Positions 26,005-33,868 of a stretch of 50,856 nt of DNA are shown here, piece by piece. The DNA is from Prevotellaceae bacterium (GTDB taxonomy: Bacteria > Bacteroidota > Bacteroidia > Bacteroidales > Bacteroidaceae), in assembly GCA_029219385.1 (NCBI GenBank), contig JAQXTH010000032.1, forward strand, positions 1-50,856. Reading direction: 5' to 3'. The position numbers were made by a program, and so were the translations under genes. The notes beneath the pieces were generated by a model. That model saw only the letters and a program-made list of their open reading frames with translations. It did not search any database and had not been told where the DNA came from. The first letter of the stretch is position 1. Each line of letters begins with the position of its first letter.

Positions 26005-26682
26005 TTATGCAATACATGTAGGGCAAAGAGCAAAGGCTACTACCACTGCAATAAACATCAATATCACCACCGACACATAAATATTGCCGATTGTTCTCCA
26101 GCGGCAGAACCATGTTTTGCCGTTAAGTCCCAAAGTCTGGAGTGCACTCCAAAAACCATGGCTGAGATGGAACCACAAAGCCACCAGCCATACGATATAC
26201 AAGATCGAGTAGACGGGGCAGGCAAAAGTTTCGCGAATAAATTTCATTCCGTCTTTTGCATCAATGGCGGCAACTTCATCATAGGCAAGTTCCGTGAACA
26301 TCATGTTGTACCAGAAGTTGTAGAGATGAAGCAACAAGCCGAGTATCACAATGATACCAAGCACAAGCATGTTTTGTGAAGCCCACTCAACCTTTTCAGG
26401 TTTGTCTGTCACGGCATAACGGCTTGCACCGCGTGCCTTGCGGTTTTGAATGGTGAGCACAAAAGCATAAACAAAATGTAGAACCACCAAGGCGGCGAGA
26501 ACTGCCGTTGCTGCCACGGCATACCAATTGGCACCCAAGAATGCGCAGATTTCATTGTAAGAATCTCCGCTAAACAAGGCAACCAGATTCATGCAAGCAT
26601 GAAACGTGAGGAAAAGAATAAGCGCCACGCCGGTTACAGACATGAGCACTTTCTTACCGATTGAAGAATTTGTTAACCACAT
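26005..26682 (-). CDS. frdC: Fumarate reductase/succinate dehydrogenase cytochrome b subunit
   Basis: This membrane anchor binds two haem b and the quinone. The 225 residues include five predicted transmembrane helices, for example VLMSVTGVALILFLTFHACMN, AVAATAVLAALVVLHFVYAF and NIYVSVVILMFIAVVVAFAL. Candidate haem ligands are His28, His67, and the His residues in LLLHLYNF and WFHLSHGFW. The start MWLTNSSIGKKVLMSVTG fits the family. It is the first gene of the operon, with a well-formed promoter 73 nt upstream and repeat copy 2 beyond that promoter. Confidence 0.93.
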   Translation of the reverse strand: MWLTNSSIGKKVLMSVTGVALILFLTFHACMNLVALFSGDSYNEICAFLGANWYAVAATAVLAALVVLHFVYAFVLTIQNRKARGASRYAVTDKPEKVEWASQNMLVLGIIVILGLLLHLYNFWYNMMFTELAYDEVAAIDAKDGMKFIRETFACPVYSILYIVWLVALWFHLSHGFWSALQTLGLNGKTWFCRWRTIGNIYVSVVILMFIAVVVAFALCPTCIA

Positions 26683-26754
26683 AGATTTTTTAATTGTTAT
26701 TATATAATTGTTAGTATTTCAATTCTGTGTAAAGTAGAAGCCTCTTTACGTCTG

Positions 26755-26785
26755 CAAATTTAGCATTTTTTTACAAGCCACCAAA
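26755..26785 (-). promoter_or_regulatory. Promoter of frdCAB
   Basis: On the minus strand TTTG (26785-26782) is followed after exactly 19 nt by TAAATTTG (26762-26755). Both elements match the Bacteroidetes consensus. The leader to frdC ATG 26682 is about 66 nt. The 72-bp repeat ends 13 nt upstream of the -33 element. Confidence 0.8.
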
Positions 26786-26798
26786 AAAAACGCTCTTT

Positions 26799-26869
26799 TT
26801 TAGTTGCGTTTTCCGCCATGGCATAGCTCAAGCAAGCTTGGCTCTGCTCATTTGGCTTAACGAAAACGT
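26799..26869 (-). repeat. 71-bp dispersed repeat, copy 2
   Basis: The minus strand matches 5767-5838 with one substitution (TATGCC for TAAGCC) and one missing A. The terminal inverted CGTTTTC/GAAAACG is kept. The copy lies between the BatD-like gene and the frdC promoter. Its orientation relative to the downstream gene is the same as that of copy 1 relative to ilvB. Confidence 0.85.
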
Positions 26870-26943
26870 CGACTTTTACTAAAATTAAAAGATACAGACC
26901 AATAAAACATGAAAAAACGACAAAGGGAGTTTCTTAATTTTTA

Positions 26944-27528
26944 TCACATCACTTCTGCTCCGCGAGCACGCAAGTCATCTATGGTTTGAGGTCGACGCGC
27001 GCCCACTTTGATTTTCAAGCGTGGCGAAGTACACTTTTTTGAAATCTTTTGTGTGCGAGTGGCGTATGGAGTTTCAAAACCAAATATTTCTTCAAAGGGG
27101 TCGCGACTGCGTGTGCGTATGCGCTTCAGTAATTTAACATCATAATTGCGCGAGGGAAATACTATGCTGCCCGTTTGGTCGGGCATAACCATAAACTGCT
27201 CTACCACGACTGCATAATATTTCTTGCCCTCATAGACTGCCATGTTTTGGCTCAGGCGACGATGTTTATCAAGAGGTATCACCGACGAGTTTTTTATCAC
27301 CACCTCGCCGCTATCGGTGTTTTCCACCATCCCGAAAGAAAGGCTTGAATAAATCGTAAGCGATATAATCACGCTGTCGCCAACCGCCACATCCTTATCG
27401 CCGGTCATCGGTGTGGCAACGGCAAACAATGTCACGTCATCATCTTCCGCTTCATTATTACCGACGACAGGACAAACCACCACACACCATAAAGAAACAA
27501 ACGCAAGCAAAAACTTATTTCTCACCAT
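26944..27528 (-). CDS. Short BatD-like exported protein
   Basis: The 194-residue protein has a signal peptide (RNKFLLAFVSLWCVVVCPVVG). The mature part resembles the first immunoglobulin-like domain of BatD, with VGDSVIISLTIYSS, YYAVVVEQFMVMPDQTGSIVFPS and RSRDPFEEIFGFETP. BatD proteins are usually several hundred residues long with a C-terminal transmembrane helix and sit with batA and batB. Here neither is present, and the protein stops after one domain. It follows nadE by 48 nt on the same strand and is probably co-transcribed. It could be a truncated paralogue or a stand-alone family; function is unknown. Confidence 0.72.
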   Translation of the reverse strand: MVRNKFLLAFVSLWCVVVCPVVGNNEAEDDDVTLFAVATPMTGDKDVAVGDSVIISLTIYSSLSFGMVENTDSGEVVIKNSSVIPLDKHRRLSQNMAVYEGKKYYAVVVEQFMVMPDQTGSIVFPSRNYDVKLLKRIRTRSRDPFEEIFGFETPYATRTQKISKKCTSPRLKIKVGARRPQTIDDLRARGAEVM

Positions 27529-27576
27529 AAAACCTATATGTGCTTCAATTACATACTAACTAAAAGACTGCAATCA

Positions 27577-29520
27577 CTACTCATCGTCCAACTCGGCAAG
27601 CCAAGCCGAAGCATCTGCATCGCTCGCCATGCGCCAATCGCCACGCGGAGAGAGCGAGCAAGAGCCGACCTTGGGCCCGTCGGGCAGGCAACTGCGTTTA
27701 AACTGCTGTTGGAAGAAACGCCTCAGGAAAACCCTCAACCATTTTCTGACTGTCCCTCGGTCATAGTCCGCTCCAAACGCTTCGTTGGCAAGATACAAAA
27801 TTTTCTTGGGCGAGAAACCATACCTCAAAATATAATAGAGGAAAAAGTCGTGCAACTCGTAGGGACCCACAAGATCTTCGGTTTTTTGCGTAATATTATC
27901 GTCAGAATCAGCCGGCAATAATTCCGGACTGATGGGAGTGTCGGCAATATCGAGCAAAATCTGCTTGCAAGCCGGTTCTGCCAAATTATTGGCAGTCCAT
28001 ACCACAAGATGTTTCACCAACGTCTTAGGCACCGAGACATTCACTCCATACATCGACATGTGGTCGCCATTATATGTGGCCCAACCCAGAGCAAGTTCAC
28101 TCAAATCGCCGGTGCCAACCACAATGCCATTCATCTGGTTGGCGGCATCCATGAGAATTTGTGTGCGTTCGCGAGCCTGCGAGTTTTCATAAGTCACATC
28201 ATGCACTTCGGGGTCATGTCCCAAATCTATGAAATGTTGATTGCAGGCATCGGCAATACTTATCTCGCGTATTGTCACGCCTAGCACCTTCATAAGATTT
28301 GTCGCATTGGTATAGGTGCGACTTGTCGTGCCAAAACCGGGCATGGTGATACCCACAATGCTTTTGCGCGACCTCTCCAGTTTGTCACACGCCCTGACGC
28401 ATACGAGCAGAGCCAGCGTTGAATCAAGTCCTCCGCTAATGCCCACCACCAGAGTGTCACAATTGATATGTTGCAGTCTCTTTGCAAGACCCTCTACTTG
28501 AATATTGAATATCTCCTCACACCTGCTGTCAAGTTCCGCTCCTCTCGGCACAAAGGGGTGGGCATCTATTGCGCGACTCAGTTTCATTTCCGTGTCGTGA
28601 AATATTGTCTGGCTGACAGGCAAGGTGGCATAGGTTGTCATTGAAGTTTGCGCGAGACCTCCTACAACCGAAGTGGAAAATGTGGTGTTTCTGCGTCGCT
28701 CGCCGCGAAGAAGTTCCACGTCTATTTCGCTCGTGACAAGTTGTGGCGAGATGTCAAAACGCTTTCCCTCGGCCAACAGTCTGCCGTTTTCATAAATCAG
28801 GGCATTGCCACTGAAAACCAAATCCTGCGTGCTCTCGCCAAAACCGCTGCCGGCATAGACATAGCCACACAAACAACGCGCGCTCTGCTGCGCCAACAAA
28901 GACTTGAGATAGGTATGTTTGCCAATACTCTCATTTGAAGCACTGAGATTAAACACCAAGTCGGCTCCGGCCAAAGCCAATCCGCAAGCCGGTGGCACCG
29001 GTGCCCACACGTCTTCACAAATCTCTATGCCGAAACGATATGTGGAAGTCTCAAAAAGCAGACGTGTGCCAATCTTAACATTCTGACCTGCCAAATGAAT
29101 TGTCTCACCGACAATATTGCCACCCGACGCAAACCAACGCATTTCATAAAACTCACCATAATTTGGCAAGTAAGTCTTCGGCACCACACCGACAATCTTG
29201 CCTTGGTGCACCACCACGCCACAATTGAGCAACACCCCACGAAAACTCACGGGCAATCCCACTATGACAGCAACATTCAGCGTGCGCGTGAAGTCTGCCA
29301 ACTGCATAAGGGCAATCTCTGCCTTGTCGAGCAACAACTGCGAGAGAAACAAATCCTGACAAGTGTAAGACGTGATACACAACTCGGGAAAACACACAAC
29401 CTCCACACCCTGTTGTTCAGCCTCGGTGATAAGATTTGTGATTTGAGTCATGTTGTATTCCACATCTGCAACTCTCAACGACGGTATGGCGGCCGCCACT
29501 TTTACAAAACCGTAATTCAT
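27577..29520 (-). CDS. nadE: Glutamine-dependent NAD+ synthetase
   Basis: The enzyme amidates nicotinic acid adenine dinucleotide to NAD+, using ammonia released from glutamine. The 647-residue protein has an N-terminal nitrilase-type amidase with the triad Glu46 (CFPELCIT), Lys115 (VVPKTYLPNYGEF) and Cys168 (IEICEDVW). The C-terminal synthetase domain has the ATP pyrophosphatase loop SGGLDS at 362-367, followed by GTGDLSELALGWATYNGDHM. It lies between the uridine kinase-like gene (24-nt gap) and the BatD-like gene. The fusion of both domains marks it as the glutamine-dependent form. Confidence 0.95.
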   Translation of the reverse strand: MNYGFVKVAAAIPSLRVADVEYNMTQITNLITEAEQQGVEVVCFPELCITSYTCQDLFLSQLLLDKAEIALMQLADFTRTLNVAVIVGLPVSFRGVLLNCGVVVHQGKIVGVVPKTYLPNYGEFYEMRWFASGGNIVGETIHLAGQNVKIGTRLLFETSTYRFGIEICEDVWAPVPPACGLALAGADLVFNLSASNESIGKHTYLKSLLAQQSARCLCGYVYAGSGFGESTQDLVFSGNALIYENGRLLAEGKRFDISPQLVTSEIDVELLRGERRRNTTFSTSVVGGLAQTSMTTYATLPVSQTIFHDTEMKLSRAIDAHPFVPRGAELDSRCEEIFNIQVEGLAKRLQHINCDTLVVGISGGLDSTLALLVCVRACDKLERSRKSIVGITMPGFGTTSRTYTNATNLMKVLGVTIREISIADACNQHFIDLGHDPEVHDVTYENSQARERTQILMDAANQMNGIVVGTGDLSELALGWATYNGDHMSMYGVNVSVPKTLVKHLVVWTANNLAEPACKQILLDIADTPISPELLPADSDDNITQKTEDLVGPYELHDFFLYYILRYGFSPKKILYLANEAFGADYDRGTVRKWLRVFLRRFFQQQFKRSCLPDGPKVGSCSLSPRGDWRMASDADASAWLAELDDE

Positions 29521-29544
29521 TATGATTGTCGTCTGTTTTGTTTT

Positions 29545-31203
29545 TTAATATTTAAAACTGCTGCCTCCCATAAACTCACGCAAGAGCGAGATGGGCGGCA
29601 AATCTTTTATAGTTATGGGGTTTATGTATTTCAAAAATCTGCGCAAACGATAAGCCTCGGCATATTCCGCACAGTTTTCGGGCACCGTTTCGAGCAATGG
29701 TAATGCCTGTGTGCGCAAACCGGCAAGTTCAAAGAGCAGAGCAGAATTAAACATGGCATCGGCTTCTTCCTGGAATGGAAAAATCCACTTGTGTTCTCCT
29801 GCCGTCACTCTCGGCCACCTCTTGATAGTTTCGGCAGCAGAATAGCCGCGATACTTATAGTCGCGCACCAATCGACGCAGCAATCTGTTGTCGGTGGTGG
29901 GAATATAATTGTGGTCATCGAGTTGAATTGTGGTAAGAGCCGACACATACACTTTATATTTCAACGAGGCGTCGATCTTCTCCGTCAGTTTGGGATTAAG
30001 AGCATGAATGCCCTCCATTATCAGAATATCGTTTGGTGCGAGCCTCAACGTCTTGCCACTGTCGACACTCTCGCCCGTGATGAAATCATAATGAGGCAAA
30101 GCCACCTCGCGACCTTCAAACAACTTGGCGAGATGATCAGACAGCAATGGTAGGTTCAAGGCATAGATAGACTCAAAATCATAATTTCCCTCTGCGTCGA
30201 GCGGTGTCTCCTTGCGCGGCAGAAAATATTCGTCCATGGAAATAGGACACGGACGCAGTCCACACGCCATCAACTGCACACCAAGGCGTTTGCTGAACGT
30301 TGTCTTGCCACTCGACGACGGGCCCGAGATGAGCACCAATCTCACAGTGCCACGCGCCTGTATCTCCTCCGCAATGTGGCAAATTCTCTTTTCCTGCAAT
30401 GCTTCGGAGACGTTTATCACATCCACCGTGTGGCCTTTGGCACAAGCCTCGTTGAGTTCACCCACAGTGCGCAGGCAACCCAAATCCTGCCAGCGATGGT
30501 GCTCTTTGAAGACACCAAGCATCTTGTCTTGTCTTACCAACGGCTTCAGTTCACCTTCGCGACTGGGGTCAGGCAACCTCAGCAGCAAACCTTCGTGATA
30601 ACTCTCCAGGCCAAACAAACTTACATAGCCCGTAGAGGGACAAAGGTCGCTGAAATAATAGTCGGGATAATCATCAAGCGTATAATATGTGGTATAAAGA
30701 CTGCCAATGCTGCGCAACAATTTCACCTTGCTGCCCATGCCGGCCTTTTCAAAAACCTCAATGGCCTGCGAAGTGGGGCATTCCACTTTCTTAAACGGAA
30801 TATTCTCAGAAATAATCTCCTCCATTCGGCGGCGAATGTCTCCCACACAAACCTCAACCTCCTCGGCATGGCGCAGACAAATATAAAAACCGTTTGAAAC
30901 GGGAGCCTCCACACTCACATGAACTCCATCGTAGAGATCCTCCACAGCCTTGGCCAACACAAACAAAAGAGTGCGCGTATAAGTGCGCATTCCCGAACTG
31001 CTCGTAATGTCAAGAAACTCTATGTCGGAATTATTAAACAAACGAAAGTCCAAACCTCTCGCCACATTGTTCACCTTTGCCGAAACTGCAGAAAATTTAA
31101 GCACAGGCTTCACCGTGTTGCAAATTTCAAGCAACTTGCTTCCCTCGGCAACCCTATATGTCTTGCCGTCATTTACACAACGCACAACAATCTGCTCTTC
31201 CAT
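29545..31203 (-). CDS. TGS-domain uridine kinase-like nucleoside kinase
   Basis: The 552-residue protein joins an N-terminal TGS/threonyl-tRNA-synthetase-like region (residues about 1-200) to a C-terminal phosphoribulokinase/uridine kinase domain. The Walker A loop is GPSSSGKTT at 294-302. It is followed by ISMDEYFLPR, PHYDFITGE and ILIMEGIHALNP, all typical of uridine kinases. Members of this fused family are annotated as nucleoside kinases; the purpose of the tRNA-synthetase-like part is not known. It is 24 nt upstream of nadE and 63 nt downstream of the OmpH gene. Confidence 0.88.
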   Translation of the reverse strand: MEEQIVVRCVNDGKTYRVAEGSKLLEICNTVKPVLKFSAVSAKVNNVARGLDFRLFNNSDIEFLDITSSSGMRTYTRTLLFVLAKAVEDLYDGVHVSVEAPVSNGFYICLRHAEEVEVCVGDIRRRMEEIISENIPFKKVECPTSQAIEVFEKAGMGSKVKLLRSIGSLYTTYYTLDDYPDYYFSDLCPSTGYVSLFGLESYHEGLLLRLPDPSREGELKPLVRQDKMLGVFKEHHRWQDLGCLRTVGELNEACAKGHTVDVINVSEALQEKRICHIAEEIQARGTVRLVLISGPSSSGKTTFSKRLGVQLMACGLRPCPISMDEYFLPRKETPLDAEGNYDFESIYALNLPLLSDHLAKLFEGREVALPHYDFITGESVDSGKTLRLAPNDILIMEGIHALNPKLTEKIDASLKYKVYVSALTTIQLDDHNYIPTTDNRLLRRLVRDYKYRGYSAAETIKRWPRVTAGEHKWIFPFQEEADAMFNSALLFELAGLRTQALPLLETVPENCAEYAEAYRLRRFLKYINPITIKDLPPISLLREFMGGSSFKY

Positions 31204-31266
31204 AAGCCTTTATTGTCTTGATTTCACATAAATCCCTTCTCTGCAAACGAGCCGTCTCTCCGCCCG

Positions 31267-31851
31267 CTACTTTTTGTAACGCTTGTTAAGTCCGTCGATC
31301 ACATCTTGAGTGATATCATATTGAGGGTCGGCCAAAAGAATATTGTCGTTTGAGCGGGCCAGGATATAGGTATAGCCGGCTGTCTTGTTATACGACCTGA
31401 GAAAATTGTCAACCGAGTCGTGAAGCGCAGCATTATATTTCAACTGCTCTTTCTGAAACTCTTCGGTGAGATTTTGCTGGAGAGTTTGCAACTGTGCCTG
31501 TTTGTTTTGCAAAGAAGTCTGCAATTTCATCGCCTGCTCTTCGGTGATAGTACCTTTTTGAATTTTTTCCTGAAAATCCGCCATTTCCTTCTGCAAGGCA
31601 ATACCTTTATTATTGAGCGTTGCGTTTATTCCCGCGCTCTTCTTTTCCAACAACTCGCTGCAATCCAGATAATACTGATATTTAGTCATGAGAGAATCAA
31701 GGTCAACAAAAGCAATTGTCACGCCCTTTTCACTCTTTGCCACCTCGGCCTTTACCGAAGTTCCGGGAGTCTTTTTCTCTTTTCCACACGAACTGAACAT
31801 CACCATAACAGCCAACATCATGCCGGCCGAAATCAAACAAATCTTTTTCAT
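31267..31851 (-). CDS. OmpH/Skp-family periplasmic chaperone, lipoprotein form
   Basis: Skp-like proteins hold unfolded outer membrane proteins in the periplasm. The 194-residue protein has a lipobox-like signal (ISAGMMLAVMVMFSSCGKE), so it may be membrane-anchored instead of soluble. A long coiled coil follows at about 60-145 (LLEKKSAGINATLNNKGIAL, then MKLQTSLQNKQAQLQTLQQN). The C-terminal strand region is YTYILARSNDNILLADPQYD. The start follows 61 nt after the small membrane protein gene, and the gene probably shares its promoter. Confidence 0.87.
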   Translation of the reverse strand: MKKICLISAGMMLAVMVMFSSCGKEKKTPGTSVKAEVAKSEKGVTIAFVDLDSLMTKYQYYLDCSELLEKKSAGINATLNNKGIALQKEMADFQEKIQKGTITEEQAMKLQTSLQNKQAQLQTLQQNLTEEFQKEQLKYNAALHDSVDNFLRSYNKTAGYTYILARSNDNILLADPQYDITQDVIDGLNKRYKK

Positions 31852-31912
31852 TGTATTACTATTTTGTATTCCTTATTTATTATATATGTGGCACCACGCG
31901 ATGACGAAAAAG

Positions 31913-32119
31913 TCAAAGATGCTCCTTGATCTTCAATCCTCCGTTGACACGCGCCTCGCGATCCTGACGCTTCACACAGCCTATGCCACGCCGTTCCATC
32001 GCGCGATTGCCGTCAACATGAGTATGGATAAAATTCTTGCGCCCAAACAGCAATCTCACGCTCAGCAGCAACACCGCGATAGCAACAATTAACAATATTA
32101 TTATAAACTCTTTAATCAT
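31913..32119 (-). CDS. Conserved small membrane protein
   Basis: The 68-residue protein has one N-terminal transmembrane helix (EFIIILLIVAIAVLLLSVRL) and a basic cytoplasmic tail with THVDGNRAMERRGIGCVKRQ and DREARV. The tail pattern G-N-x-A-M-x-x-R-G-I-x-C-x-x-x-Q-D recalls short proteins I have seen in other Bacteroidales genomes, which supports it being real. It starts the operon that continues with ompH, the kinase, nadE and the BatD-like gene. The function is unknown. It is not the quinone reductase maturation factor NqrM, which has a different Cys pattern. Confidence 0.7.
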   Translation of the reverse strand: MIKEFIIILLIVAIAVLLLSVRLLFGRKNFIHTHVDGNRAMERRGIGCVKRQDREARVNGGLKIKEHL

Positions 32120-32220
32120 TTATTCGTATATTTGCAGCGATTACCCAAGGGAGGATCTCCCCCTCCTTTTGACAACCAAATTATGCGCTGCGCCAATGCC
32201 GACAACGCATGGTTCAACTG

Positions 32221-32253
32221 CAAAGATAACTTTTTATTGATTTGAAACCCAAA
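32221..32253 (-). promoter_or_regulatory. Promoter for the small membrane protein/ompH/nadE operon
   Basis: On the minus strand TTTG (32253-32250) is followed after 21 nt by TATCTTTG (32228-32221), close to the 19-nt norm. The leader is about 95 nt and contains a small hairpin, GGGAG/CTCCC, near 32149-32161. Confidence 0.6.
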
Positions 32254-32324
32254 AAACGTGTGTTATTTATTCTTAATCGAATATTTTTTTAATCAAACAT
32301 CATAACTTTAAATATCCAAACAAT

Positions 32325-33776
32325 ATGTCAGAATGCAATCTCCAACCCAAAGCAGTGTTTGACTGCTTTGCCCAAATCAACAAAATTCCGCGTCCTTCAC
32401 ACAAAGAAGAGAAAATGGCTGCCTTTCTTGTGGATTTCGGAAAAAAACTTGGCCTCGAAACCCACCAAGATGCCACAGGCAACGTCTTGATACGCAAACC
32501 GGCGAGCAAAGGACTCGAAAACCTCAAAACCACCGTTTTGCAAAGCCACATCGACATGGTATGTGAAAAAGAGGCCGGACTGAAATTTGACTTCGAGACC
32601 GACCCCATACAAACATACGTCGACGGACTTTGGCTCAAAGCCAAAGGCACCACCCTCGGAGCCGACGACGGCATAGGCGTTGCCATGCAAATGGCCATTC
32701 TTGCCGACAACTCCATTCAGCACGGGCCGCTCGAATGTCTCTTTACCGTTTGTGAAGAACAAGGCCTCAACGGTGCCATGGGGCTCGAAGCCGGATTTAT
32801 GAAAGCTGACTATCTCATTAACCTCGACTCCGAAGACGAGGGACTTATCTTCGTGAGTTGCGCAGGCGGAGCCAACACCAAGGCAACCTTCCACGCCTCT
32901 CTCCAAGACACCCCCGACAACCAATATTTCTTTACCATCAAAGTGAGCGGTCTCACCGGAGGTCACTCGGGCGACGACATCGAAAAGAAGCGTGCCAATG
33001 CCAACAAACTGATTGCCCGACTGCTCAACGCCTTCAAGAAATACGACATCTTGTTGGCAGACATTCAAACCGGCGGACTGCACAATGCCATCCCGCGCAA
33101 CGGAAAAGTGACAGCCTGCATTCCCATGCAGCACAAAGAAAACCTGCGCGTTGACTTCAACATTCTCACCGCAGAATTTGAAGAAGAGTTCACCGCCACG
33201 GAGAAAAACATGCAGTTCCACCTCGAAACTGCCGACCCCACACCCAAAGTCATCGACAAAGCCACGGGAGACAAACTCATCACGGCTCTTGTCTCCGTGC
33301 CAAACGGAGTGCTCGCCATGGATCAAAACATTCCCAACTTTGTCGAGACATCATCAAACCTTGCAAGCGTGAGGCTCAACGGCTCCGACATCAACATTGT
33401 CACCAGCCAGCGTTCAAACATCATGAGTGCACGCAAAAACGCCTCGGCCATGGTGAGCGGAGTGTTTGCCCTTGCCGGAGCCGACGTGGAAACCGGTGAA
33501 GGCTACCCCGGCTGGAAACTCAACCCCAACAGTCCGCTGCTCACCATCACCATCAACAGCTACAACCGTCTCTTTGGCAAAGACCCCGAAGTCAGAGCCA
33601 TTCATGCCGGATTGGAGTGTGGCCTCTTCAGCCTGAAATATCCCCACGTCGACATGGTGTCGTTTGGCCCCACATTGCGTGGTGTCCACTCACCCGAAGA
33701 GCGTCTGCTCATTCCCACCGTGCAGAAAGTGTGGGACCACCTGCTTGAAGTATTAAAAAATATTCCCACAAAATAA
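32325..33776 (+). CDS. pepD: Aminoacyl-histidine dipeptidase (peptidase M20)
   Basis: PepD is a cytoplasmic zinc dipeptidase with broad specificity that includes carnosine-type substrates. The 483-residue length is typical. Metal and catalytic motifs of the family are visible: SHIDMVCEK (His and Asp), GADDGIG (bridging Asp), FTVCEEQGLNGAMGLE (catalytic Glu) and NLDSEDEGLIF. The lid domain contains VSGLTGGHSGDDI. ECGLFSLKYPHVDMVSFGPT and RGVHSPEERLLIPT are near the C-terminus. No signal peptide is present. It stands alone between the divergent operon upstream and the lipoprotein gene. Confidence 0.94.
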   Translation: MSECNLQPKAVFDCFAQINKIPRPSHKEEKMAAFLVDFGKKLGLETHQDATGNVLIRKPASKGLENLKTTVLQSHIDMVCEKEAGLKFDFETDPIQTYVDGLWLKAKGTTLGADDGIGVAMQMAILADNSIQHGPLECLFTVCEEQGLNGAMGLEAGFMKADYLINLDSEDEGLIFVSCAGGANTKATFHASLQDTPDNQYFFTIKVSGLTGGHSGDDIEKKRANANKLIARLLNAFKKYDILLADIQTGGLHNAIPRNGKVTACIPMQHKENLRVDFNILTAEFEEEFTATEKNMQFHLETADPTPKVIDKATGDKLITALVSVPNGVLAMDQNIPNFVETSSNLASVRLNGSDINIVTSQRSNIMSARKNASAMVSGVFALAGADVETGEGYPGWKLNPNSPLLTITINSYNRLFGKDPEVRAIHAGLECGLFSLKYPHVDMVSFGPTLRGVHSPEERLLIPTVQKVWDHLLEVLKNIPTK

Positions 33777-33868
33777 AACCTTATTTTCCACGTTATATTA
33801 GTATCTTCCCAAGGTCATATCGTTTATCGCGACACAGACCGAAAGAAGATACTAATTTTTTTTTGCAC

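Noticed and set aside
31913-32119. NqrM-type maturation factor
   Set aside because: NqrM has a short Cys-rich motif with several cysteines; this protein has a single Cys and a different tail pattern.
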